DNA of 64,000 nucleotides from Macrophomina tecta (GCA_024180945.1 JAKSGN010000023.1:868001-932000), one strand, 5' to 3'. Shown: positions 41,946-53,582, counted from the stretch's first letter. A program made the numbers and translations. Notes: generated from the sequence alone by a model not told the origin.

Positions 41946-43767
41946 ACGTGGTTGATAACCGAGCTGCGCATACAACCGAGCTGCGCACCCCACCACCAAA
42001 ATCCATCCTACCTACCTTCAGACGCGATGCATCCACAACACCACACCCTAACATCTTCTAACGAAGCGAGAATTAAGCTAGCTATACAATCTCGTAAACG
42101 AAACGCGTCCCTAAGCAAGCGACGCGTTGCGGCCCTCTACGCCGTTCCCCCAAAGTACGCTCCGCAGCCGACGCGGTGGAGCGACCCCCTGACGCGATTG
42201 CGAGGCCAACGGATGAAAGCTCAGCAAGGAAGAGGAGCTAGTGATAGTTGAGCGTATACTGGACCAGGATCTAAGAGGGTTTCCGCCTACGAAGCTTGCT
42301 GTGCAAGCCAACAGGCAAGCACTGGGTGGATAACCTCATTAAGCGATCGCCTGCGCTCAAGGTTCGGATGACACGTTCCTATGATCGCCAACGAGCCTTG
42401 AACGAAGATACAGAGGTGATTGGCAAGTAGTTCGAGCTGGTGCGCAATATAAAGGCGAAGTACAGCATCCTAGATAAAGACAGCTACAACTTTGACGAGA
42501 CTGGCTTTATGATGGGTGTAATCTCGACGCGGTACGTGGTTACAGGCTCAGAAGAACGCTGCGGCAAAGCCAAACTAGTGCAGCCAGGCGATCGCGAGTG
42601 GACTACCGCGATTGAGTGTATCTGCGCCGACGGCTCTGTGGTTCCCCCTTTCATCATCTTCGCAGGCAAGAAGCACATCTCCACCTAGCACCAAGACGGT
42701 CTCGTGCCCAAGGATTGGCCTATTAGAGTCACCGAGAACGGCTGGACGACCAACGAGCTCGGAGTCGTGTGGTTGAAGCATTTTAACGCGCATACAAAGC
42801 CGCGTACCGTGGGCACGCACCGGCTGCTCATAATCGACGGTCACGAGAGCCACAACTCGCAGGATTTCCAGGATCTCTGCAGGGAGAACAGGATTATCGC
42901 TCTCTGTATGCCCCCACACGCGTCGCATCTATTGCAGCCACTTGATGTGGGTTGCTATTCGCCGTTGAAGCGCGCGTACGGTGATGAGATCTCGGCCTTG
43001 GCGCGCAGGCACGTCACCCATATCTCTAAGGCTGAGTTCCTCCCAGCCTTCAGGGCAGCTCACGCCCAGGTTTTTAAGAAGGAGAACATCCTTGCAAGCT
43101 TTAGAGGCGCTGGGCTAGTCCCACTAGATCCAGACGCGGTGCTATCCAAGCTTGGTGTGAAGCTTCGTACGCCAACGCCACCTGCCCTAGAGACCACCAC
43201 CCCTTGGGAGCCCAAAACACCGCGCACTCTTCGCGAAGTAGACTCCCAATCAGCCTTTGTCCTTAATAAGATTCCGCCTCCTGCAGGTTCTTCGCCAAGT
43301 TCCTTCAAAGAAGCTGTGGTTCAGCTGACAAAAGGCACCATAGCGATGGCACACGAACTGGTGTTGTTGCGCGCTGAAATAACTGACTTGCGGGAGGCCA
43401 ATAAGACTCTAACCAGGCGGAAATCAGGCAAGAGAAAGTATATCCAGACTAAAAGATCCTTGACAGTAGAGGAGGCAGCTGAATTGATGGCTCCTAGCAA
43501 CGTAGGTGGGCGGGATGAGGGTGGGGAGTCTTTGAAGAGGGCGCGCACGAGTGGGGGTGCGACACAATAAAGGCGCTGCGGGCGCTGCGGTATACTAGGA
43601 CACAATTTGCGTACCTGCAAACTAGATACTAATGAATCTAAGAATTCTAAATAAACTTGTTGCATTGCAATAGCTTGTTGTAGTGTTGAGATATTAGCCT
43701 GCAAAGTCGCGCGGCATTGGTGGGGTGCGCAGCTCGGTTGTATGTGCAGCTCGGTTATCAACCACGT
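41946..43767 (+). mobile_element. Fot1-like element, 1822 bp, complete ends
   Basis: About 50-bp TIRs starting ACGTGGTTGATAACCGAGCT, each with two direct copies of AACCGAGCTGCGCA. TA flanks at 41944-41945 and 43768-43769. Same design as the 8779-10614 element (paired repeats in each TIR) and a related transposase, but different repeat sequence. It inserted at the 5' boundary of the LINE fragment. Confidence 0.9.
42027..43654 (+). pseudogene. Fot1-like DD35D transposase with zinc knuckle, degenerate
   Basis: From ATG 42027, N-terminal text is shifted between frames (SKEEELVIVERILDQDLRGF is readable). TAG stops lie at 42429-42431 and 42687-42689, and TAA at 43568-43570 precedes the zinc knuckle CGRCGILGHNLRTC. 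The catalytic strings NFDETGFMMG, LLIIDGHESH and HLLQPLDVGCY are intact. Trp or Gln fits the family at each stop. The copy is more decayed than the one at 8850. Confidence 0.8.
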
Positions 43768-43769
43768 TA

Positions 43770-44311
43770 CGTAAAGTCGAAAGTCAAGACTTTCCACAGC
43801 CACAAGCTGCACAGCCACAGATTTACTTGACTGACAAAAGTAAATTACACTATGATGATTACGTGAGACGTGCGAGGCTGTTTTGCACTAGCCGGGATGG
43901 GTAATTGCTTTGATTGGAAGTACCGACCGGGGGTGGCGACCTTGCATGGATTTACGCGCGACAGCAGGCACAAGGCTGATCATGACTTGCCAGCATTGGA
44001 GTGAGGTTCTAAAGCTCGGATAAGACCTTTTCACGAGAATATTGAGTGGTAAGGGCATGGCGGTGGTGCTGTGGGGAAGAAAGTCTGATACGCTACAGAA
44101 GGAGGCTCTCTACGAACCAAGCCCGAAGGCGACGATACGAACGTAATTTAGAAGTGGGAGGTATCTCAAATGTTCAAAATTAGCTATAGTACACGACTTA
44201 TAAAGAAATATAGCAAAGCTTAACGTGCGCGCAGAGTTATAGTCGCTTGAAGTCGAAGTACCCCTCATATTTTCCGGCACGGTGGGTTTTCCGCCACGTA
44301 GGGGGGGACGT
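43770..44311 (+). repeat. 3' terminal region of the pogo element
   Basis: GAAGTACCGACCGGGGGTGG and following sequence match the left half of 34523-35481 (inverted) over nearly 400 bp. CACAGCCACAAGCTGC near 43800 matches equivalent blocks at 2066 and (inverted) 60020. It ends in the TIR at 44311. Confidence 0.75.
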
Positions 44312-44716
44312 TACTTTCATGCTAAGGATGAACGTGTAGAATTTCTTCAATGGCAGTCAACTTTGGTAGTGGTTATGGCCACAAAAATTAGGTTGTTCCA
44401 CCGCGTTCCCCGAAAACGTTGAATGAATATTTTCTAAAGGAAGTTGAGTTGAACATTATTTCGTACCAATTTCGTGAACTAGGTTGAATTTAAGTGCCAT
44501 TGTGCTTTATTTCGGTAGAAGAGGCCGTCAATTCTAACTTCCTATGTCGAAAGTAGGGTGCGAGCGTGCTTTATGGCCTGGTCAGTCCTGCATGTAGACT
44601 GCCCTTTCAGAGCGCATCTAAATCTCATGCGATTTCCGAGGGTCTTTTTGTTTCCCGAAATTGACACTTGCCAATATATTTTAGATATAACTACCCCACA
44701 CCTTCGTTTGGAATAC

Positions 44717-44976
44717 TGTTGGAATGTACTGAACGTCATCAATGATGAAGACGCCGCATGCTCGATTGAATGATGCGAACAATGCTAGCTGAATACCCAT
44801 ATTTCCGAATAGCAACGTGTCCATTCAATGAGGCAGTTTAGTTTTGTAGCGAATGTGAGGCGCATAATTGCTTACGTGCAGAGGGGTAATGCTGAGACTG
44901 GAAGAGCCGTGCTTGATGAGAATACGCAGATAAGCAACGATGAATAAGCACCAACATTAGGCGACACTGATTGACA
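44717..44976. repeat. solo LTR, 260 bp, family A copy 1
   Basis: TGTTGGAATGTACTGAACG at the left, GACACTGATTGACA at the right. Exact 5-bp duplication AATAC (44712-44716 and 44977-44981). About 75-80 percent similar by eye to 53953-54202. No internal retrotransposon sequence. Confidence 0.85.
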
Positions 44977-44981
44977 AATAC

Positions 44982-45748
44982 CCCTCACAGAATTTAAGCC
45001 ATCACATACGGGAGAACGTCTGTAATCTCCTCTGCTGTATTCCGAAGTCTAACATGCTTGCAAACCGCTCTGAAATCATGGTCTCTATCCTTATTTTCAC
45101 GTGGAAACCAGCCGATGAGAGCCTTGGTCCCTGGAGCTGTTTCTTTCGTCCTGTTGCTATATTTTAGCCATCCCGATCAGGACCAGTTACATCCCCTTCC
45201 CACCGTCCCCGCACAAAAGCACGCTCGTCGATTCCGGGATGTTCCTTCCTTCCGAATATTTGCACCAGGCCACAGATTCAGAACAGTGCCAAAGCAGATA
45301 CAACACTGCATACCTCACCTCTTTACGGCATGTGAGACAATCCTACTGCAATCAAAGCGCGTCTGGCTCGTCATTGGACTGCTTAGCACGCGGGTTACGG
45401 ACAAGCGCAAGAATGCGTTTTGCGTTGTGGGGAGGGCATCGCTTGCGCAAAAGTATCAGAAACCGCATTTCAGACTCCACTGCACGACTCCGAACAGCGA
45501 AAACACGGATAGGCTTGGAGCATTGCCGAATACACACTTCTTTCCAGGCTATGTTTACGGCACCAGACCTTACTTTGTGATGGGACAGGAGCCCAATCGT
45601 TGCCTGATTTGTTTAAGCTTTCTGTATACCTCGGTTATAGTCTCAGATATCTATAGCCAACGCCACTCGTTAGCTAAGAGAACAACCAGAATTCATCATC
45701 AGTTTCGCGGACTGGTTCCCATTCTGAGGCTCGCAGGACCATGCACCA
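44982..45748. other. no supported gene; ends in a small repeat
   Basis: A 233-codon plus-strand frame (45058-45759) runs through the 174-bp repeat at 45578 and has no family resemblance, so it is not called. The rest is featureless to me. Confidence 0.4.
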
Positions 45749-45751
45749 TCA
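45578..45751 (+). repeat. TGATGG...CCATCA repeat, copy 2 (174 bp)
   Basis: Same family as 32754 and 57656, lacking about 20 bp near the left end. No target duplication seen (CTTTG against GATAT). Strong match over CAGATATCTATAGCCAACG (with one change) and GGTTCCCATT. Confidence 0.75.
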
Positions 45752-48697
45752 GATATTAGTATTAGCAGCGAGAGAATCGAGGTCTTTTGGCCGTAGAGAG
45801 CCATCCATAAGTTCGGAATCATGCGCTGCAAAGGGACGGTCAACTACGCCAAAGGGAGTCTGTAAAATGTAGTATCTGACGTCGTCTACGGCCTCGAATA
45901 TTACTCGGTAGATGAAACTCAGAATTACGGCCAATTTACCTCCCTTATACTCCGGCGGGACCGTCGCTGTTACAACGTCGCCGATATTGTAGTGGATAGG
46001 CGTCAGTGGCGTGTTGAAGCGACGAGTCATGTGTTCCCGCCCCTTCCGATGACCTTGACGGAGTCCCTAATCATATCCTGTGCGGTCAAAGCCGATCTTA
46101 GAACGTCCTGGGGTTACCCTCAATGGTGTTGTGAAGTGTCATCGATAAGCGATTCCCCATAGGCATCTCCAGCCATCTCTCCGGCGAATGATACCCTTTT
46201 CCGTTTCCTGGGTACAGGAACTGTAGGTCCAGCAGCTGAATCCCCTTCTTCCTTAGCTACAGACGCTTCTAATGAACTAGCAGAAGCATCCGCAGGTGCT
46301 GGTTTAGTAACAACACCATGGAAAGTAGATGCACTGACCACTGGGGCGGAACCCGATGCCTGGGGATCACACTGGGGATCACGTTGTGCGTTCTCCGCAC
46401 CTCCACCTAGAAGGCTATCAGGATAGAGGTAGTCATACGTTGAAGGAGCCTCTTCAACGCTAAGCGCTCTTACCACACGCTCATCCTCGCTCGCAGCTTC
46501 CTCCGAAGACGACTCAGAAGACGATACTACCCCTTCATTGCTTGGGGCTGTGTCGAGGAGTCCATGGGAAGCGGGGGAGACTCGTTGCGACCGTTTCGGT
46601 TGCCACTTGCGAAGAATCTATCCATAAGCGCACAAGAGGCTTCGCCAGGCGAGGACCTGCTAGGACGATTATTAAATATCAACGGCTGAAGTATAACAGG
46701 CTTCCAAAAGTCGTGGTTGGGTGATGGTAGGACTTCCCATTCGTCATGCTGCTCCCAAGTCCTCTCCAGTATCTCAGTGAGTTCAGGGTTATTGGGCGAC
46801 GTTCGCAATAGCTCCTTGCGCTTGTGGGATGGAGCCTATGGCTTATCTGTATACAAAATACCGCTTAGGCAGGGCTTGCCATTATCCAGAGCTGTTTCAG
46901 GATCACTTTTAAGCTTCTCGTAGCCGTCGTTTGCCAGGGAGTCCTCGAGGATTTCTCCAGGCATGGGAGGTGCGTCATCCTCGAGTATACGCGGGTCCTG
47001 CACCTAATTCTCATTCCTCTATGCAAGAGCAACACGAGGCGGCTTGTTTTGCCACATGGAGCGTCCAAGGAACGCAAAGTAGGGCGTGCAACGGCGGTTT
47101 CTTGATACACGGTTGTTGAGAGAAAGAGCCGCGTCAATGCATGCATGAGCGAAGCCTGGATGGTCTTACTCGATCTGTGCAGCCTCAATAGCAGCCTTTG
47201 CCTCCCCGTTGGCTTGCTCGACCTTGCCCTGTGACTGTTGATGATAAGGACGGCCAACATCGACGGTGATACAGTACATCTAGAAGATGTCTTTAGCCAC
47301 TTTGAGAAACTCATTTCCTGAAACGAAATTAGCGTTGATGCCTGCTAGGGGAGGGGCGGAGATTTCTACCGAAATTAGTAAGGAATCTCCAGGGTTCTCA
47401 CCATTATCATTTTGGACCGTCTTCATGGGCCCAGATACAAGAATCCAACGCAGAACTCTAGCCGTAACGGCTCTGGCTGTCTTTTCTGGAAGCGGTACTG
47501 GCATCGTGTAGTCGGTGAAGTAGTCCCGTAGGTGTAGAACGTATCGATCGCCAGTGACGGGGTCAGGACGGTTGTTATAGTCAATAAGATCAATCTGGAC
47601 CTTCTCGAAGGCGTCGTGTTCCTCAATTGGATGAATAGGAGCCCGTGGGCTGTGCTAATCGCGTCTACGAACGCAAATGTGGCAGAGCTTAAGCGCTACT
47701 TCAATATCTTTGCGAGTTACGCCGTAATGTCGCGCCTGAATGTCCTTAAATGTCGGCTCGATGCCTGTACGTTGTTAGACGGGATACATACGATTCTTAA
47801 GGGAGACGAGGAGATACACAGTAAAATATTACGCGGTATCTCCAAGCGTCTCCGGGTTCTCGACTGAACGAGTACTTAACTCCTGTCGAATTTGGGGTGG
47901 GCCTCAGGCCCGAACTCGGTGAGGTCAGAAGAGAGAATCGAATTTCTGTCTGTGTACTTCTGCCTGTCCTTCTATCTGAAGGAGAATGAGTGTCCTTAAA
48001 TACATGAGTCTGAAACAGTATAACCGAGGAATTGAGAACATCCGAGGAAAAGTAGAAGATCCGAGGTGTAGGGCATACCGAGGAAGGAATCAATGTAGTG
48101 CCTAAGGAAGCAATGATAAATGTTGCCTAAAAACAAGGGGATTCTGGTTGACACCTCCATGTCCCGTGTCAAAATGCGCCTGTCCAATGGCGTCGAATAC
48201 CTTTCCCTTCTTCAGTACCTTTCTCCTGTGTTCCTTGATCGGGCGCCTGTAGAGGCCCTGCTTGCCGTCATTCTCTCGCGAGAAGTAGACGTAGTTACCC
48301 TCAATTGAGCGCTTCTCGCTCCGCTGGGCCTCGCCGCGAGCAATACGGCCCGCACACCATGCGACGTACTCATCATACTGCTCCCCATTGAAGTGACGAT
48401 GAAGCTTCTCGCCGCGGGCTAAGTAGGCGTTGAATGCGCGGCGGCTGGCCTCGTTGAAGGCCTGGATGGAGCGCTCAGGATCGTTACGGCGGCCTCGCAG
48501 CGGCGCCGCGCGGACGTAGATGGGGCATCAGCAACCGTCAGGGTCGCTGGGTTGGTAGAGGATATAGAAGAAGGGTTGTTATTAAGCATCGGAGGGGCTG
48601 CTGAACGAGTAGAGTTGCTGGAAGCCATTATGCGTACAATGATGTTCGCATTGATAGTTGTGAGGATTGATTTGGATCTGTGTTCATTGACCACCAT
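45749..48697 (-). pseudogene. KRBA2/Ginger-like integrase gene, broken
   Basis: Reading minus across frames: an N-terminal Ser/Thr-rich start (MASSNSTRSAAPPM), AYLARGEKLHRHFNGEQYDE, a split HHCC zinc domain (AHFDTGHGGVNQN ... ARHYGVTRKDIEVALKLCHI), and the rve core QIDLIDYNNRPDPVTGDRYV, LHLRDYFTDYTMPVPLPEKT, GPMKTVQNDNGENPG (two catalytic Asp) and GRPYHQQSQGKVEQANGEAK (catalytic Glu region). A long C-terminal part follows with NIGDVVTATVPPEYKGGKL and YILQTPFGVVDRPFAAHDSE. About 365 bp (47760-48125) unrelated to the domain separate the two halves of the zinc finger, and several stops and frameshifts occur. Integrases of this subtype occur in Ginger transposons and vertebrate KRBA2-like genes. 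No protease or reverse transcriptase is seen nearby. Non-functional as written. Confidence 0.6.
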
Positions 48698-49149
48698 CTA
48701 AGAATGACTTAGATACCTGCGAAAATAGATCCTCTGGAGCGCTTGGCGGTAACCAGAACTCCCGACGACTCTTGCCGTATATTACTGCTGCGCTTATCGG
48801 CGGTAATTGCCTCTCGTGGGGTATTACATCGTTACTTAAGCGTCTACGGTAGTCCCTTCGTTCTCTTTGTCAAAACCAGATACAATCTTTAATGCATGCA
48901 TGATCCAGAAGATTTAGTAGTGTCCTAAAGAGCCAAAAGTTGGTAATTTTACGCGTTCATCTCTACCTGAATCTACCGACTGGTGCCTTTGTCATGGCTG
49001 GAGCTCCTAATCCAGACTTTAAGCAAGCAGTCCGCTCCAGCGGTTATCTTGTATAAAGTATAAAGCGACCCGTAACATCGTATTCCGCGCCATCATATTT
49101 CGGTAGAACATCAACTAGAAGCACCTAGCTCGATTACAACTTTCCAGAA
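48698..49149. other. spacer
   Basis: Upstream flank shared by the broken integrase gene (minus) and the 218-aa gene (plus). Nothing specific recognised. Confidence 0.4.
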
Positions 49150-49806
49150 ATGCAAAATGAAGTGGCAGACAGTCAAGCAAACGAACGGGCCGGCATCTGG
49201 ATGCAAACTGATATTGATGGCATAGAAAACGAAATACCCCGACTCGTAGGGGAATCCACCCCAGTCATATATGAGACCAGCCTTCCTCCAGTATCGATTT
49301 TGGGGAAGTCCGAGGAGATTTTGCATACCGCCAAGTTTACATATCTCCCCAGGTCTGCTGCCTGCGACGTGACTGCTCGGTACCTACAACGTCACGGGGA
49401 AATGATACTGACTCACAGTATAGATATCAGACAGGCTTGTAGTAAGCTCCTGCGAGATGATTGGGTAAAAACCATAAGCTACAGATGGACTACTGTCCAA
49501 GGGAACAGGGTGAAATTTAGCTTAATCATGCTGAGGCCGAGCGAAAGCGCGAGATACGAGCCAATACTAAAGAGCCTAAGCTACAGAGAGGCTCACGAAT
49601 TGCTGGCTGAGAAAAAGGCGAGAGTTCTAATAAATGACGAGATAGAGGCGAAATGTGTACTCTCAGTCAATATACAGAGAGTGGAGAAGCCTGCAACTGA
49701 TCGGTCGGCAGAGGATATATACAGGAAGGTCTTATGCTTTCTTGACCAGCAGCCAAAAACGTACACTGCGCTACGAAATCTGTTCACTCAGAAAGCTCTT
49801 AAGTAG
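49150..49806 (+). CDS. unknown 218-aa protein, intact
   Basis: Single frame from ATG 49150 (MQNEVADSQANERAGIWMQT). Mixed alpha/beta look: FTYLPRSAACDVTARYLQRH, VKTISYRWTTVQGNRVKFSL, EDIYRKVLCFLDQQPKTYTA. No signal peptide, membrane segment or catalytic motif. The even amino-acid composition and lack of stops suggest a real gene, possibly lineage-specific. Confidence 0.5.
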   Translation: MQNEVADSQANERAGIWMQTDIDGIENEIPRLVGESTPVIYETSLPPVSILGKSEEILHTAKFTYLPRSAACDVTARYLQRHGEMILTHSIDIRQACSKLLRDDWVKTISYRWTTVQGNRVKFSLIMLRPSESARYEPILKSLSYREAHELLAEKKARVLINDEIEAKCVLSVNIQRVEKPATDRSAEDIYRKVLCFLDQQPKTYTALRNLFTQKALK

Positions 49807-51872
49807 ATGAGAGAAGCTCGTCATCTCTTCTATCGAATTTCGATATGGCTTGTCACCACCATCTGTTATCATGTGTCGCGTATTTGTACTTGGTGAGCGG
49901 TGGAGGAGAGGATGCACTGCTGTCCTATGAAACAACGCAAAATCGGAAGAAATTATGTACTTATATACATGCAGGCCCTGTCAATTTCGCGTGCTAGCGG
50001 TGTATGGTGCTGTGATTGCGAAGAAAACGAATAAAAAAACAACTTAATATTTTCAAGCTTCTTACTGTCTCCATGCTCAGATCTTTGAACACCCTATTAC
50101 TGATTGCCATCGAATGGTGTGTTATCTGAGCCAACCAGCAACCTTCTGTCCTAAGAGCTGGTGCGGAGAGATGAGTACTTTTCTAGTTGAGAGATTGTGG
50201 CACATTCCGGCGTTGTATGACGTCTGAGCTCAACTTCCGCCAGGGACGGAGATAAGTTGACGGGAATCAGGGCAGCCCGCAGTTATGGTTTGCGGGATGG
50301 CTACCCTTCAGGCTTAACTCCATGTAGAACGTTAGAGTAGTCTTCTCGGCAGAGCTTGGTCGGCAATTTCTCCTTGTGTGGGATTCTATATATGTGCTAT
50401 AGGCATGACGAAGGGATATGAGCATATGCCTCCCAAATTATTTTAATCTTTTTGCAGCACCACAACGCGGAGATCAAATTCAGACGTCTCCAAGTCTACT
50501 ACTACGAGCTGCAATAGCCTTGCGAACCATATTAACCTGACCATAGGCTAATTTGGCAAAGAGACTGCGCCGCGGCTTCTCAGTTCTTTAGCAAAAGCTG
50601 CCACGCAGTCCAACCCTAGCTCTGCGATCCCCAAATCGCAAACCTTACTCAGACAGTACAACTCTCGATATCCGGGTCGTTTGTATGAGTCTTCAAGCCC
50701 TGTTACAGGTTGCTGATTCGACAGCTTGTTATCAGGGGGTGCATCTGAATGAAATGGAGCTTTGTATCACTAAATTCTGCGTTTGGTCATATTTTCGATG
50801 CTCCTTCATGCTAACAGAAAGCCTGAGCGGGCCTGTTGCACCAGATATTTCAGGTTTTCTCTCCCTCGTCGAACAAGGTCACCGTCAACAAGGGCTTCTT
50901 TATTCGAACACTATCTCGGCGCGTCGATCATGATGGTTACATCATCTATTATCAGCACCTTTTGGGTAGACAATCCATTACCATTTTGCTCACGATACTG
51001 GAGCGTTATTAGCAACACCAATGAATGCTACTAGAGACCTACCGCGCTCATGGTACCCGCTGCTTGCACCGGTTACTCTTTGGCTGCTTTTTAGTGGTTT
51101 AATCAGCATAGGCACTGGCCTCATCAGATTTCGGCGATCGCCCCCGCTCTTCTCGGGGGGATCGAGTTATCGCTAGTCCTAAAGGCTGATCTGGAACACA
51201 TTATCAGGAATGCCTTAACTTGGAGCATGTTCTCCAGGCTGATAGTGAGCGCCATCATGGATCGCCGAAAGGTCTCCCGAGGCGGGGGTTAGCCCGTCCG
51301 AATAGAACGAAAAGATTTCCGCACTTCATTTCGACCGCATTTGTTGCAATTGGTGATCACAGTCCACTAAGTAATGGATGTTAAGGGGGAGGATATTTCT
51401 TAAGACAATGGTGCTTTCAGTGACATGTGTATTCGCTTGGTCTTAGCCAATGCGCATAGAGTTCGCTAAGTTTTGGATGAGATTCTGCTTTCAGTTTATT
51501 AATTTTGCACGAGATGTCTGTTTGCAACAACAGTGCGTTCTTACTGGACATTCCAGTGGTTCATACTGATTTGGAATGCTAAAATGGAGCAAAGTCCTAC
51601 TAAATTTCCAGGAGGTTTTTGCTCAGCTGGAGTGTTATTCAACATCCGTAATCAAAACTCCAAATCAAATCCCATGTCATACAGTAGGATCAGCAAGATG
51701 CATTCCTTACAGAGAAAATCCGAGGACCTGTTCAATACAGTAGGGGCAGTTCCATTGCTCAGCGATTTGACTCAACCAGTGCTAATAATATGCATATACA
51801 TAATGTCCGTATATCAGGGTGGAAGCTAGGGCCTACTGGCTTCTCAGTTCAAAATCAACTAAAACGAAGCAA
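49807..51872. other. gene-poor 2-kb stretch
   Basis: Only short frames. A weak inverted pair (TTTCGGCGATC near 51130, GATCGCCGAAAG near 51258) brackets about 140 bp but shows no target duplication. Confidence 0.4.
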
Positions 51873-52466
51873 AATGGCCGATACCGCGGAAAATAATCAA
51901 TCATGGACCAAAGGGCGACTGTACAAACTGCTACTTTCACTTCAGTGGGCTTCTTCAGTCGTGGTTCTCGGCGTAATCTCTTTCTTTCTCCACAAATACG
52001 CCACTGACGGGTATCTCATTTACTGGGAGATAGTCGTATGTGTTACATCTTTTCGCTCAGGCTTACGCTGCAAAAGCCGACGCGGAGTCCGTTCCACTGA
52101 CATCACTGTGGTCGCAGGCATCTTTCAACCTTATTTTGTCTCCCGGGCTAGTCTATCTCTGGGCTAGACTACATTGGAAACCATATGTGTTGATCGCACT
52201 CACTTTCTCATACCTGTCAGTCATTGCCATATTGGCCAATCCGTCAGCGGGAACAGATTTTTTGACATAATTCTAGGTGGTTGGTGTCCTCGGTCTTGGT
52301 GGCGCGAAATCTCAACTGGACCAGCTGTAGCTCGGCGGCGGCGGCAGACCAGGATTTCTGCTGGCAAGCGGCCTTTGTAGCGGCGTTCATGTTCCTCACC
52401 TGGTATGTCGAGCGCTCATTTCCTCCAACGAGCCGTTTCGTCTTGAGTTGTAATTTTACCCGATAA
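51873..52466 (+). pseudogene. MARVEL-like multi-pass membrane protein, broken
   Basis: ATG 51873 begins MADTAENNQSWTKGRLYKLL then a hydrophobic helix LQWASSVVVLGVISFFLHKY. The frame then shifts near 52040, and LWSQASFNLILSPGLVYLWA, PYVLIALTFSYLSVIAILAN supply two more helices. After a stop at 52268 a third frame gives AAAADQDFCWQAAFVAAFMF. The CxxxxAA...F-helix order resembles fungal MARVEL-domain proteins with four helices. The gaps (25 and 35 nt) are too short for introns, so small deletions are more likely. Confidence 0.4.
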
Positions 52467-53008
52467 ACTGACCGTAAGCTTAGTGGCTTGACCATGGCAT
52501 GCACTGTTCATGGAATAATTCACTGGACCCAACGCGTTCTGATTTTCGAGAACGTGCAACCGGAGCAGTATAACAGGACATGACACCTACTACTTTTTGA
52601 CCTTGGGTTTAGCTCTGCAGATGTTCTATGTCGCGAAGAAAGGATGGTATATGGGAGTACATAGCCTTGAACATCCAGATTGCGGAAATCTTTTCCACGC
52701 ATTTCTATAATAATTACGTGGGATTTGGTTTTATATACATGTCCAAAAGCTAATCGCCAAAGCCATTTAAAGCTTGTGTCAATTCGGCATAAAGGCACTC
52801 GAGCCTAAAGTTATTTTTTATGCAAAGCTGAAAAGACAGACAGCAGCTGAAACTAACTAATCTGTTTCTACACAGTTTTAGATCTCTTGGAATCGTCTTC
52901 CAGCTTGACCAGAGCACGTCAGCCAAGATGTCGACCACACCACCGACGACCGCTCTTCTTGAACAGCCGAAGTTTTTCCCGAAGGTGTAAGCGCTATTTT
53001 CAAACCTA

Positions 53009-53430
53009 ACGTCCGTCCCTGCGCCGAGAGACGCCCCCCGTGGCGAGACAAATCTTTGGTACTTTACATTTAAGCATTTCCAGTTCTATCAGCGAACTAA
53101 AATTTGTATATTTTTATATTGATTATATTTTACGGCCCTTTTCAAGCACTCTATACTAGAGCTACTCTAAAAATTACAATCGCGTCGTCGCCTTCGCGCA
53201 TAGTTACAATGAGCATCCTTTCATAGCGTATTAGGACCACTTAATCCACAGCATCACTATCGAGCTCTTTTTACTTACTAAACTTATAGAGCGGTCTGAA
53301 CTACGTTTCCTAGTCTCCCTGCAACGCTGAAAAATTATTATCTACCCTGTGGCGGTCGTGGCGCTCGTAATGTGCTGGGCAAGGATCCCTGATCAAAGCG
53401 AGACGACTTAGTACATAGTATAGTCCTAAG
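53009..53430 (+). repeat. truncated pogo 3' end
   Basis: Starts ACGTCCGTCCCTGCG after TA (53007-53008) and matches the reverse complement of 2231-2590 nearly base for base through 53375. It continues with an internal deletion relative to the copy at 2160-2230, ending near 53430. No transposase attached. Confidence 0.8.
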
Positions 53431-53582
53431 CGAGGCTTACAGGCTTAGAATTATATTCTCTCTTCATAAACTTTTTCCTTAGCCCTCCGAAATTCGAAGA
53501 GGCCCCTACAGTCGCGCGTGAGCAGGGGGGCACAGCTGAAGTGATGATCGATGGTGTTAACGAAATAATTGACAGCATAACT

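Larger units (their letters stand above)
36334..44311 (+). mobile_element. pogo-like transposon carrying a chromate-transporter gene and nested insertions
   Basis: The ends are inverted repeats agreeing at all but two of about 43 positions, both starting ACGTCCCCCCCTACGTGGCG, a subtype not shared by the other pogo ends in the window. TA flanks both sides (36332-36333 and 44312-44313). 36334-36760 matches the 5' region of the 959-bp derivative, and 43790-44311 matches the 3' region of the family. In the copy at 59520-62040 that 3' block starts about 150 bp after the transposase stop; here it starts 5.2 kb after. The extra DNA holds CHR (38878-40527), a LINE fragment (41036-41943) and a Fot1-like element (41946-43767). 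That it is one element is inferred from end identity. Confidence 0.7.

Noticed and set aside
36334..44311. Starship-type giant mobile element
   Set aside because: No tyrosine-recombinase captain (DUF3435) was seen anywhere in the window; pogo TIRs and a DDE transposase explain the borders.
44448..44520. Fourth, diverged 68-bp repeat copy
   Set aside because: Some blocks are similar (GAATTTAAGTGC, TGTGCTTTATTTC), but both ends and any duplication are missing.
45058..45759. 233-codon open frame on the plus strand
   Set aside because: Its last third lies in the TGATGG repeat (45578-45751), the composition is not protein-like and no motif is seen; chance frame.
51130..51270. MITE bounded by TTTCGGCGATC inverted repeats
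   Set aside because: The arms are only 11 bp and no target duplication or second copy is visible.
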